A stretch of DNA of 64,000 nucleotides from Burkholderia sp. 8Y (GTDB lineage Bacteria > Pseudomonadota > Gammaproteobacteria > Burkholderiales > Burkholderiaceae), in NCBI RefSeq assembly GCF_902506145.1, contig NZ_LR733519.1, positions 1,772,314 to 1,836,313 on the forward strand. Direction: 5' to 3'. The notes under the pieces are model-generated. The model was not told the DNA's origin. It saw only the letters and a program-made list of their open reading frames with translations, and did no database searches. Shown here piece by piece: positions 17,828 to 26,290 of the stretch (its first letter is position 1; the number at the start of each line of letters is the position of its first letter). Made by a program: the position numbers and the translations under genes.

Positions 17828-18286
17828 TTCAAACATCCTTCATGTGGACATGCAGACCGGATGATCTGCAATGGCCAACAAACGCTCGCACTCGCCACGC
17901 GTTGACCTCTGTTGCTCTGGTGTAAGGACATTCAACAATGTTTGCCAGATCGGCGCTAAGTGATGCGCCTATGTAAGCATTGCGTCCCAAGCGGCAATTA
18001 AGTAAGGGATACGAATCAATTAAGGAAGCGCTGCACGTATGAAGAGCGTTTCCGGGTAACTTTGTCCGATGCATGCTAAATGTTGTGCGCGAATTGCTGT
18101 CCGGCGTCTTTACATTCCGTAATCGCAAGTCTTTAATCAACAGGCGGACGCGCTTTCCGCATCGCAATCCGCTTGCTCATCACGGCTTATGCGCCGATAT
18201 CGCGCCTAGCGGAATTCTTGCGCTTTCACGTTCCGGATGGCAGGTCGGGCACGTCGCGGCGCGCTTCTCATGCAGCGAGGTCTTCT
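17828..18286. other. Intergenic region between divergent genes
   Basis: About 460 bp with no supportable gene. It is more AT-rich than its surroundings and must carry the promoters of the exported protein (minus) and of the FAD oxidoreductase (plus). A 112-codon minus frame at 17829-18167 has no ribosome-binding site or recognisable content. Confidence 0.5.
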
Positions 18287-19672
18287 ATGATCAACATTCC
18301 GGTCGAGACAATCGATACGCTTAAAACCGCCGTGCGTGGCAAAGTCATTGCGCCCACGGATTCCGAATACGACGAAGCGCGGAAGGTATGGAACGCGACT
18401 ATCGACAGGCGGCCGGCGCTGATCGTGCGTTGCGCGGGAACGGCTGACGTCATCGCGGCGCTCGGCTTCGCACGCGAGCACGGCATGCTCCTTTCGATAC
18501 GCGGCGGCGCGCACAATATCGCGGGCAGTGCCGTGAGCGACGACGCATTGATGATCGATCTCTCGGCGATGAAGTCCGTGCGTATCGATCCGCAGGCGAA
18601 GCGTGCGTACGTCGAACCCGGCGCACTGCTTTCGGACTTCGATCACGAGGCACAAGCCTTCGGTCTGGCCACACCGCTCGGCATCAATTCGACGACCGGC
18701 GTCGCGGGCCTCACGCTAGGCGGCGGCTTCGGCTGGATCAGCCGCAAATACGGCGTGACGGTGGACAATCTCGTCGCGGCCGACATCGTGACGGCAGACG
18801 GCAAGCTTCGCCGCGTAAGCGCCGAATCGGAGCCTGAGCTTTTCTGGGCATTGCGCGGCGGCGGAGGCAACTTCGGCGTCGTGACGCTGTTCGAGTTCCG
18901 TTTGCACGAAGTCGGGCCGCAGGTGTATGGCGGACTCGTCGTTTATCCCCTCGAACAGGCGGATCAGGTCTTGCCGAAATATCGCGCGTTCATGGCGGAC
19001 GCACCCGACGAATCGACGGTCTGGGCCGTCATGCGCCTTGCGCCGCCGTTGCCGTTCCTGCCGCCGGACGTACACGGCAAGCCAGTCATTGCGCTGGCGT
19101 GCTGCTATATCGGCGAGATGGAGAACGGTGCCAAGGCGCTGCAAGCGGTGCGTGAGTTCGGCACGCCGTATGGCGAGCACGTCGGCCCGATGCCCTTCAC
19201 CGCATGGCAGAAGGCATTCGATCCATTGCTCACGCCGGGCGCGCGCAATTACTGGAAGTCGCATAACTTTTCTGCGCTCGACGACGAGACATTGCGCATT
19301 CTCACGGACGCAGTGAAGGCGTTGCCCTCGCCGCATTGCGAGATCTTTATCGGCGCCATGGCTGGTCAAACCAATCGCATTCCCGCCGATGCCACCGCTT
19401 ACGCGAATCGCGATTCAGCGTTCACCATCAACATACACGGCCGCTGGACGGAAGCCGCGGATGACGAGCGATGCACGCAATGGGCGCGCGACATGTTCGC
19501 CGCGTTGACGCCGCATGCCTTGGGCAGCGTCTACGTGAACTTCCTGACGGGCGATGAAGGCGATCGCGTGAAAGCGGCTTATGGACCGAACTACGAGCGG
19601 CTTGCGCAAGTCAAGCGCCGTTACGATCCCGAGAACGTGTTCCGCAGCAATCAGAACATCGGGCCAGCGTAA
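18287..19672 (+). CDS. FAD-binding oxidoreductase, berberine-bridge-enzyme type
   Basis: A 461-residue PCMH-type flavoprotein. The FAD domain shows SIRGGAHNIAGSAV, where His76 is the likely covalent attachment residue, then GVAGLTLGGGFGW and ELFWALRGGGGNFGVVT. The C-terminal BBE segment is present (YGPNYERLAQVKRRYDPENVFR). There is no cysteine at the second FAD attachment site used in bicovalent relatives, so linkage is probably single. Such enzymes oxidise sugars or secondary metabolites. The ATG at 18287 has a CGAGGT element upstream; the frame is open to 18173 but without one. No obvious pathway partners are adjacent. Confidence 0.9.
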   Translation: MINIPVETIDTLKTAVRGKVIAPTDSEYDEARKVWNATIDRRPALIVRCAGTADVIAALGFAREHGMLLSIRGGAHNIAGSAVSDDALMIDLSAMKSVRIDPQAKRAYVEPGALLSDFDHEAQAFGLATPLGINSTTGVAGLTLGGGFGWISRKYGVTVDNLVAADIVTADGKLRRVSAESEPELFWALRGGGGNFGVVTLFEFRLHEVGPQVYGGLVVYPLEQADQVLPKYRAFMADAPDESTVWAVMRLAPPLPFLPPDVHGKPVIALACCYIGEMENGAKALQAVREFGTPYGEHVGPMPFTAWQKAFDPLLTPGARNYWKSHNFSALDDETLRILTDAVKALPSPHCEIFIGAMAGQTNRIPADATAYANRDSAFTINIHGRWTEAADDERCTQWARDMFAALTPHALGSVYVNFLTGDEGDRVKAAYGPNYERLAQVKRRYDPENVFRSNQNIGPA

Positions 19673-19716
19673 TGTCATGAGTGGCGCGCGCCGCGATACG
19701 ATGCGGCGCGCGTTGC

Positions 19717-20049
19717 TCAAGACCGTTCGACCACACGCTGGGCGCTGCGGGCGTCGGTGTCGCGTTCCTCGTAGACCAGCTCACGTGTTTCGCTGCTCAG
19801 ACACTCGCGCAAAACGCCGAGAAACTTCGGGTCCACGGCAAGACGCAATCGATCGAAGCGATGTTGCCGCCTGCTTTGCTCAAGGAAGGCCGCAATGACT
19901 TGTGCGAAGCTCTCGCGGCTTTTCTCGCTGTCCGGTGTATCCGCGTTCCTGATGTCCTCGACCTGCTGAAGATCGACCTTGAGTCCCCGGGTTTCGAAGA
20001 CGCGGGCGCGTTGGCCGTCGGCGGCGAGAACCCACGTGATGGCGGTCAT
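19717..20049 (-). CDS. Host-attachment (AtsH-like) family protein, short form
   Basis: A 110-residue protein with the opening strand TAITWVLAADGQRARVFET and the SFAQVIAAFLEQ and LRLAVDPKFLGVLRECL segments of the 'protein required for attachment to host cells' family (PF10116). The fold resembles eRF1 domain 1/RNase H-like proteins; true function is unclear despite the name. AGGAGGA lies before the ATG at 20049. It follows the acetyl-CoA hydrolase gene by 65 bp in the same direction. Confidence 0.85.
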   Translation of the reverse strand: MTAITWVLAADGQRARVFETRGLKVDLQQVEDIRNADTPDSEKSRESFAQVIAAFLEQSRRQHRFDRLRLAVDPKFLGVLRECLSSETRELVYEERDTDARSAQRVVERS

Positions 20050-20114
20050 GATGCTTCCTCCTGTTCGCTCAGCCCCGAGCGACGTCCGCGCCATTGTGCT
20101 CCGATTCGCAGGGA

Positions 20115-21632
20115 TCAACAGCCCGCCGTGCTGTCGCGTTGCAGCATGGAGCCAGTCTGTGCAAAGCGTTCATGCAGCGCGAACGCCCGGTCCAGACAGT
20201 GCGGCGTGTGCCCGCCACGCGCTGCTGCGTCGCGGTAGTAGTCGCGTAAGTAATCGCGATAAAGCGGATGCGCGCACTTGTCAATCACGGTCAATGCACG
20301 CTCACGAGGCGCAAGGCCGGTCAAATTGGCGAGGCCGCGCTCGGTCACGATCACATCCACGTCGTGCTCGTTGTGATCGCAATGCGGCACCATCGGCACG
20401 ATGCTGGAAACGCAGCCATTCTTTGCAATAGATTTCGTTGCAAACACGGCATACGACGCATTGCGTGCGAAGTCGCCTGAGCCGCCTATGCCGTTCATCA
20501 TGTGCGTGCCGCCCACGTGCGTGGAATTCACGTTGCCGTAAATGTCGGCTTCCAGCGCGGTATTGATCGCGACGAGTCCGAGGCGGCGAATGACTTCAGG
20601 ATGATTGCTTACTTCTTGCGGGCGCAGCACGAGCCGGTCGCGATAGCGGTCGAGATCCTTCAAAACCTGCGCCTGACGCTGGGCCGACAGCGTCATTGAC
20701 GCGCCCGAGGCGAATGCGAGCTTGCCCGCATCGAAGAGATCGAAGGTCGAATCTTGCAGCACTTCTGAGTAGAGCGTGAGTGCTTCGAAAGGCGATGCGG
20801 CGAAGCCGGACAAAACGGCATTCGCAATGGTGCCGATGCCCGCTTGCAACGGCGGCAATGTCTTAGACAGACGCCCGCGCGACACTTCGTGCTGAAAGAA
20901 TTCGATCAGATGACCGGCGATCATCGCCGTTTCTTCATCGGCGGGGAGTACGGTCGAGGGGCTGTCGGGCTGATCCGTCACGACGATGGCCGCGATCTTC
21001 TCGATTGGAATGTCGATACATGTCGTGCCAACACGATCGCGCGGGTGAACGAGCGGCAGCGGCGCGCGAAATGGGCGCGGCGCGGGCGACCAGATGTCGT
21101 GCAGTCCCTCTAGCGAGAGCGGCTGCGCGAGATTGATCTCGACGATGACCTTCTGCGCAAGCATCGCAAACGTTGCTGAATTGCCGACGGATGTGGTCGG
21201 CACAATGCCGCCGGTTTCGGTGATCGCGACGGCCTCGATGATGGCAATATCCAGCGTGCCGATGCGGTGATCGCGCAATAGTTCGACGGTTTCGGAGAGA
21301 TGCTGATCGACGAACATCACTTCTCCGCAGTTGATGGCGCGCCGCAATGTGCTATCGACCTGAAACGGCAAGCGGCGCTCCAGTGCGCCTGCTTCCGTGA
21401 GAATGCGGTCGATGTCATTGCCAAGCGATGCGCCCGTCATGAGCGTGATGCGCAGCGGATCGTTTTCCTCGCGCGCCCGGCGCGCGATTTCGAGTGGCAC
21501 CGCCTTCGCATCGCCCGCGCGGGTGAAGCCGCTTGTCCCCACGTGCATGCCGTTGCGCACGAGCTGCGCTGCATCGGCTGCAGAGGTGATCTTTGCGCGT
21601 AGCGCGGCACAACGGATACGGTCTTCGAACAT
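20115..21632 (-). CDS. Acetyl-CoA hydrolase/transferase family (succinyl/acyl-CoA:carboxylate CoA-transferase)
   Basis: A 505-residue class I CoA-transferase. Marks are VRNGMHVGTSGFTRAGDAK at the N terminus, QAGIGTIANAVLSGF, the catalytic glutamate in LTLYSEVLQD, HVGGTHMMNGIGGSGDFARNA and VIVTERGLANLTGLAPRERA. Close relatives move CoA between succinate and acetate or propionate, so 'hydrolase' may be a misnomer. The ATG at 21632 has GGAG seven bases upstream; an earlier frame start at 21662 has none. A short host-attachment-type gene follows downstream. Confidence 0.92.
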   Translation of the reverse strand: MFEDRIRCAALRAKITSAADAAQLVRNGMHVGTSGFTRAGDAKAVPLEIARRAREENDPLRITLMTGASLGNDIDRILTEAGALERRLPFQVDSTLRRAINCGEVMFVDQHLSETVELLRDHRIGTLDIAIIEAVAITETGGIVPTTSVGNSATFAMLAQKVIVEINLAQPLSLEGLHDIWSPAPRPFRAPLPLVHPRDRVGTTCIDIPIEKIAAIVVTDQPDSPSTVLPADEETAMIAGHLIEFFQHEVSRGRLSKTLPPLQAGIGTIANAVLSGFAASPFEALTLYSEVLQDSTFDLFDAGKLAFASGASMTLSAQRQAQVLKDLDRYRDRLVLRPQEVSNHPEVIRRLGLVAINTALEADIYGNVNSTHVGGTHMMNGIGGSGDFARNASYAVFATKSIAKNGCVSSIVPMVPHCDHNEHDVDVIVTERGLANLTGLAPRERALTVIDKCAHPLYRDYLRDYYRDAAARGGHTPHCLDRAFALHERFAQTGSMLQRDSTAGC

Positions 21633-21968
21633 CAATATCTCCACGAACACTGAATGAATCATGCGCTCGCATGTGCCCTTATCTCGATCGATGATCCATG
21701 CGCGAATAAAGCAAGCACGTTGACTGGACGTGGGGCTGTCGGCGGCGCGGGGATCGAATGAGTCTTGATGACTTGCGTATCGCGGCCATGCGCGATGATC
21801 GGATAGGGCTGCTGAGACTTGCGAGCGACGCCGCGATTATAGGTATTGCCTGACGCTTTCATAGCCGTGCGTGACCGCACGGCAATTCAGGATGCGATTC
21901 TTTTGCGCTTTGTCTAATTCCGGCGCGATTTACAGGCCGACGCAGCCGGATTCAGACGTTCCACCGCT
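21633..21968. other. Intergenic region, nothing recognised
   Basis: About 340 bp upstream of the CoA-transferase and downstream of the small exported protein. A minus-strand frame at 21659-21880 lacks a ribosome-binding site and family resemblance. It presumably holds the CoA-transferase promoter. Confidence 0.45.
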
Positions 21969-22151
21969 TTAGCTGCCGCCGAAAAAAACGGTGCAATAGC
22001 TGGCCGGCCCGACGCATTGCTGCGTCTGATTCGACGGCTGGCTCGACGTCTGATTTGCGCTACTGCCAGCAGCAGGCGCGGACGTTTGTGCCATCGCGAG
22101 CGAAGCGCCCGAGAACATGATTGCAGCAATGACGAACTTCAGTGACTTCAT
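21969..22151 (-). CDS. Small exported protein, Ser/Gln/Thr-rich
   Basis: A 60-residue product: signal peptide MKSLKFVIAAIMFSGASLAMA-Q, then a low-complexity Ser, Ala, Gln and Asn linker and a short C-terminal segment with two cysteines (QQCVGPASYCTVFFGGS) that could form a disulfide loop. An AGGAGAG element precedes the ATG at 22151. I recognise no family. Confidence 0.65.
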   Translation of the reverse strand: MKSLKFVIAAIMFSGASLAMAQTSAPAAGSSANQTSSQPSNQTQQCVGPASYCTVFFGGS

Positions 22152-22276
22152 CGAACTCTCCTTGAACAAGACCGCCGGCACTGATCGGCTCGGCATGAAG
22201 ACACTTTAGGCTGCGCGCCCGGCGCGATAAATCGTCGCGCACGGAAGGCACATTTCCATGCAAAGGAAAGATCGGC

Positions 22277-24373
22277 TTAGAGAGAAGCATCGAAGGGCGC
22301 ATCCGGATCGATAAGCGCACTGCGAATGAAATGCAGGCACGCGAGCATGCGTTGCACATCGCGCTGATACTCGCTGCTGTCTTCGCTCGACGCCTTTGCG
22401 CATGCGAGAAGGGCTTCTGCGACGAAGATCGACCGCACGACCGAGTTGATTGCGCGCCGAAGCGACGCACTAGAGGGCAGCCGAAAAAGCATGGCGATGT
22501 CGCGAAGCATGCGCGCCAAGGACGACGCCCACATGAGTCGAACCGCCGCTTCCTTCAAGTCGAGTGCCGCGTTTAGCACGCGCACGTCGATCATCGCCTG
22601 TCCCACTTCCAGCGTGACGAACATCCAGGCCAGAGCGCGACGATGCCCTCGCGATGACTGAGTCGAAAGGGCTAACAGTTGAGACATCAGGTCGTGCGTG
22701 CCTGAATGAAAGCGATCGCTCAGGCGAACGAGCGGTCCTTCACACGCGAGCGCGGCCTGAGCGCGCAACGCGGCGAGTGTTTTGCCGACGAGCCACCGCG
22801 TACGGGGCGGCACAACAATGGCGCACGCCATCGACGTGACGAGCATCGACACGAGAATCGCGATGCCATTGTTCAAAAGCGAAGCCGGGTCATACACGAT
22901 GACGTTATCGGGCGCTGCAAGCAGGCAAAAGAAGACGCAAAAGCCGACGCCATAACCCGAGCTCGAACGGCGCATGGCTATGAAGGCGCCTATGGCAAGC
23001 GGTGGCGAGAGCACCGCGCATAGCAGCGGGAAGCCGTCTATCGCGGGATAGACGTGGCAGAGGAAGAAATAGCCGATGAACATCGCGACTGCCGTTCCCG
23101 CAGCCATCTCGGCGACGAACCGCGCTGGCCGCGCCGATGCCGACGATAGCCCACAGGCCAGCGTTGCGCCGATGAGCGCGAAGCCGCCGCTCGGCCACGC
23201 TGTGACGATCCAGAAAGCCGCGACCGCCGCCATGACCATCGCGGTGCGCGCGAACGTCGCGGCGACCACGAAGCGGTTCGTTCTGGCCACGTAGTGCGCG
23301 GCGGGCGTGTCGTCGGCTCGGCCTGCGGATAATGCCGCACGCAGGTCCGCTATGCGATTCATATCGCTGATCAATCGGTCGAGAAGCTCGGCGCAGGTGA
23401 CGATGTCAAGCTGCGATGCGTCTCCCAAGCGTTCCGGCAATGACGTTCTGAAGCGTATCAACGCGTCTCTGTCGCATTTCGGCGAATCAAAGAGATCCGC
23501 GAACTCAATCAGGCAACGCGCGAGGGAGGAGGACAACAGGCTGGTGGGCAGCCGCTTTATCGATTGATCGAGCGCATGCAGGCGCGCACAGGCATTCATG
23601 AACGCGTTGTTCAACTGCGAGAGCAGCATGGGCCGAGAACGCAGCGCATGGTTTTCATAGGCCGCCAAACGGCGCGTCGCTTCGAAGCCGACGATATCCG
23701 CGACAAGTTCCGCGTAGTGCCGCTCACGCGCGCTTCGCCTGAGCCCGCCGCGTAGTAACTTGACTGCAAGTGCCTTGAAGCGAGCCTCGCGCTCCGCAAG
23801 CGTCGCGTCGAGGTTTGCACTCGCATGGCGTGGAAAGAGCAAGGCACTGACGACGCCCGAGCAGACGATGCCGAGCATGACTTCCGCGCCGCGCGTGAGC
23901 GTCGCAAGCAGAAGCTGACCGGGCGCCGTGACGAGCGGCACGCCGATCAGTGCAGCGGTATAGCCGGCCAGCACGCAGCCGTACCAACGAAACTGGCGAT
24001 ACCGCACCGCTAATGCCGTGCAAGCGGCAACCCATATCGTCAACGCAATGGCGTATAACTCGGCTTGCTGTATGAAGATGGCGCCCAGCACGAGCGCGGC
24101 GAGCATACCGAGCATCGTTCCGGCAAAGCGATACACGCCCTTGGCGAGCACCATGCCGGAGAACGGCTGCATGAGGACGAAGGTGGTCGTCATCGCAATG
24201 CGCGGTTGGGGCAACTCCAGGCGCATGGCGAGGCCCATCGCGAGAAACGCGGCAAGCAGCGTCTTCAATAGATGCAGCCATTGCACGCCGTCCGTTGCAA
24301 GCCAGTCTCGCCAGCCGTCGATGAATTCCCGCGCGAAGGCGGCGCTCGCGCGCGGCCGATCCATGAACGACAT
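22277..24373 (-). CDS. FUSC-family inner-membrane transporter (fusaric/aromatic acid exporter type)
   Basis: A 698-residue protein with two sets of about five to six membrane segments (about 35-170 and 370-500) separated and followed by long soluble helical regions, the layout of PF04632/FUSC proteins such as AaeB and YccS. These export aromatic carboxylic acids. The N-terminal membrane block shows LQWL-LLKTLLAAFLAMGLAMRLELPQPRIAMTT-like signatures. No HlyD-type partner (AaeA) is adjacent. The divergent LysR gene at 24529 mirrors the E. coli aaeR-aaeB arrangement and is the probable regulator. A second ATG at 24364 is possible. Confidence 0.88.
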   Translation of the reverse strand: MSFMDRPRASAAFAREFIDGWRDWLATDGVQWLHLLKTLLAAFLAMGLAMRLELPQPRIAMTTTFVLMQPFSGMVLAKGVYRFAGTMLGMLAALVLGAIFIQQAELYAIALTIWVAACTALAVRYRQFRWYGCVLAGYTAALIGVPLVTAPGQLLLATLTRGAEVMLGIVCSGVVSALLFPRHASANLDATLAEREARFKALAVKLLRGGLRRSARERHYAELVADIVGFEATRRLAAYENHALRSRPMLLSQLNNAFMNACARLHALDQSIKRLPTSLLSSSLARCLIEFADLFDSPKCDRDALIRFRTSLPERLGDASQLDIVTCAELLDRLISDMNRIADLRAALSAGRADDTPAAHYVARTNRFVVAATFARTAMVMAAVAAFWIVTAWPSGGFALIGATLACGLSSASARPARFVAEMAAGTAVAMFIGYFFLCHVYPAIDGFPLLCAVLSPPLAIGAFIAMRRSSSGYGVGFCVFFCLLAAPDNVIVYDPASLLNNGIAILVSMLVTSMACAIVVPPRTRWLVGKTLAALRAQAALACEGPLVRLSDRFHSGTHDLMSQLLALSTQSSRGHRRALAWMFVTLEVGQAMIDVRVLNAALDLKEAAVRLMWASSLARMLRDIAMLFRLPSSASLRRAINSVVRSIFVAEALLACAKASSEDSSEYQRDVQRMLACLHFIRSALIDPDAPFDASL

Positions 24374-24464
24374 GTGTGCCCAGTGGCTTCTTCGTGAAGG
24401 CGCCGATTCTAGACAGCGTGACTGTGCGGATTAATGAGGGAATCAGGGAACATTCTTTCCAGAA

Positions 24465-24502
24465 ACAATAACAATCGCTTCTGCTATTCAGCGGACAATA
24501 AC
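24465..24502. promoter_or_regulatory. Repeated ACAATAAC in LysR/FUSC intergenic region
   Basis: ACAATAAC occurs at 24465-24472 and 24495-24502, 30 bp apart, between the divergent FUSC exporter and LysR genes. It may mark LysR binding or the overlapping promoters. The evidence is positional only. Confidence 0.3.
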
Positions 24503-24528
24503 GACCTTCAGGCAATTGTGACGTCTTG

Positions 24529-25524
24529 ATGGACACCCTACAAAACATGCGGGTATTTGCCCGTGTGATTGAAGCCGGCAGCTTCACGGCCGCTGCGCAA
24601 TCGATGAACTCGACGACTGGCGCGATGTCGCGCGCCGTATCCGAACTCGAAGCGCACTTACGCACCCGCCTCATGAATCGTTCGACGCGGCGCCTCGCGC
24701 TGACATCAGCAGGCGAGCGTTATTTGAAGCGCGTCTTGCAGATTCTCGCGGAGATCGACGGAGCCGAAGAAGAAGCGAGTTGCGCGCACGAGCACCCGTC
24801 CGGGACGCTGCGCATGTTCAGCTTCGCGAGCGTAGGGCAGCACTATATTCTTCCCGCCATCGCGCAATATCGCGCGCTTTACCCGGACGTCAAGGTTGAA
24901 TTGACGCTGTCGCAGCGCATGCCTGATCTCTTCGAAGGCAGCAGCGACGTCGCAGTCGTCTCGGCAGGCGCGCTGTCGGATTCAGAAGTGATTTCGCACC
25001 GGCTGGGCACGACCTTCAGCATTCTGTGCGCGTCGCCCGACTATATTCGTGCGCGCGGCGCACCTGTGCAGCCTGCGGACCTCGCGGACCACGATTGCCT
25101 CACATTGCAAACGCCGGCATTTCCTGCGCGCGAATGGACGCTCGAAGGCCCGCAAGGCCGCGAGACCTTGCAGATCAGCGGGCCGGTGCAGGTGAATATC
25201 GCGGAGTCGCTTGCGGTGGCGATACGCGAGGGCATGGGCATCGGCATGCTGCCGCTCTATGCCGCAATTGATGGCTTGCGCAACGGTTCGCTGGTGCGCG
25301 TGCTGCCGCAGCATACGTTACAGCGCACGAATCTCTATGCGCTCTATGCGTCGCGTAAGTTTATCGATGCAAAGACGCGTACCTGGGTCGAATTCCTGCG
25401 TGCGCATCTTCCCGGCGTGATCGCTCGCGATGAAGCGGCGCTTGCCGGGATCGGACAGAGTGATGCGGCAAACGGCATGGCTTTACCGGTGACTAAAGCG
25501 CAGAGCGCGCGCGAGAGCCACTAG
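24529..25524 (+). CDS. LysR-family transcriptional regulator
   Basis: A 331-residue regulator: winged HTH (about residues 1-60; NMRVFARVIEAGSFTAAAQSMN, AVSELEAHLRTRLMNRSTRRLALTSAGERYL) and a LysR substrate domain (about 90-295). The domain is of the CrgA/DsdC-like group (FASVGQHYILPAIAQYRALYPDVKVEL). The long tail after 300 is unusual but low in complexity. The ATG at 24529 is preferred to the TTG at 24526. It is divergent from the FUSC exporter and probably activates it in response to an aromatic acid (inference). Confidence 0.92.
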   Translation: MDTLQNMRVFARVIEAGSFTAAAQSMNSTTGAMSRAVSELEAHLRTRLMNRSTRRLALTSAGERYLKRVLQILAEIDGAEEEASCAHEHPSGTLRMFSFASVGQHYILPAIAQYRALYPDVKVELTLSQRMPDLFEGSSDVAVVSAGALSDSEVISHRLGTTFSILCASPDYIRARGAPVQPADLADHDCLTLQTPAFPAREWTLEGPQGRETLQISGPVQVNIAESLAVAIREGMGIGMLPLYAAIDGLRNGSLVRVLPQHTLQRTNLYALYASRKFIDAKTRTWVEFLRAHLPGVIARDEAALAGIGQSDAANGMALPVTKAQSARESH

Positions 25525-25536
25525 GCACGAGCTTTC

Positions 25537-26223
25537 TCAGGTTTCGCTCCACATGCGCAGCAGGTTGTGATAGCACCCGACGAGCGAGCGTTTCGCGGCT
25601 TCGTCGCCGTTCGTCGCATTGAGACGCTGTATCGAGTTGTCGAGATCGAATAGCAGCGCACGTTGGGCATCGTCGCGCACGAGGCTTTGTGCCCAGAAGA
25701 AGCTGGACACGCGTGCGCCACGCGTCACGGGCCGCACTTGATGCAGGCTCGTCGCGGGATACACGATGGCGTGTCCCGCTGGCAGCTTCACTTCTTGCAC
25801 GCCATATGTATCTTCGATCACGAGTTCTCCGCCGTCGTAGTCTTCAGGGCGCGAAAGAAAAAGCGTGATCGATACATCGGTACGCACTCGCGCGCCATGA
25901 CCGGGGACGATGCGAATCGCGCCATCGACGTGACTGCCGAAATGCATGCCGCCTTCATAGCGATTGAAAAGCGGCGGATACACGCGGTTAGGCAGCACTG
26001 CGCTAATGAAGAGCGGATGACGTTCGAGCGCACCGACGATCACATCGCCCAATTCTCGGGAAATGGCGGAGCCTTCCGCAATCTGTTGATTGCGCTTGAC
26101 GGGCGCGCCTTGGTAGCCCGCCGTGGCGCGGCCATCGACCCATGAGTCGGTGGCGGCTTCGAGGCGCGAGCGCATCGCGGCGGCGTCTTCGGCGCTCAGC
26201 ACGCCCGGTATCGAGAGGATCAT
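25537..26223 (-). CDS. piuC: PiuC-type Fe(II)/2-oxoglutarate dioxygenase (PKHD-type hydroxylase)
   Basis: A 228-residue Fe(II) and 2-oxoglutarate-dependent oxygenase of the PKHD group. The metal triad is His98 and Asp100 in GSHVDGAI and His161 in SLHQVRPV; Arg171 is placed to bind 2-oxoglutarate. PiuC homologues nearly always accompany TonB receptors for iron complexes, as here with the receptor gene 67 bp upstream on the same strand. It is likely iron-regulated through the receptor promoter. The substrate is unknown; modification of a siderophore or of the receptor is plausible. Confidence 0.92.
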   Translation of the reverse strand: MILSIPGVLSAEDAAAMRSRLEAATDSWVDGRATAGYQGAPVKRNQQIAEGSAISRELGDVIVGALERHPLFISAVLPNRVYPPLFNRYEGGMHFGSHVDGAIRIVPGHGARVRTDVSITLFLSRPEDYDGGELVIEDTYGVQEVKLPAGHAIVYPATSLHQVRPVTRGARVSSFFWAQSLVRDDAQRALLFDLDNSIQRLNATNGDEAAKRSLVGCYHNLLRMWSET

Positions 26224-26290
26224 TGCCTAAGTTCGTGAAGATAGCTGCACGCGCTGCGCAAAGCGGCGCGCGCATCAGACTAAAGGTGCA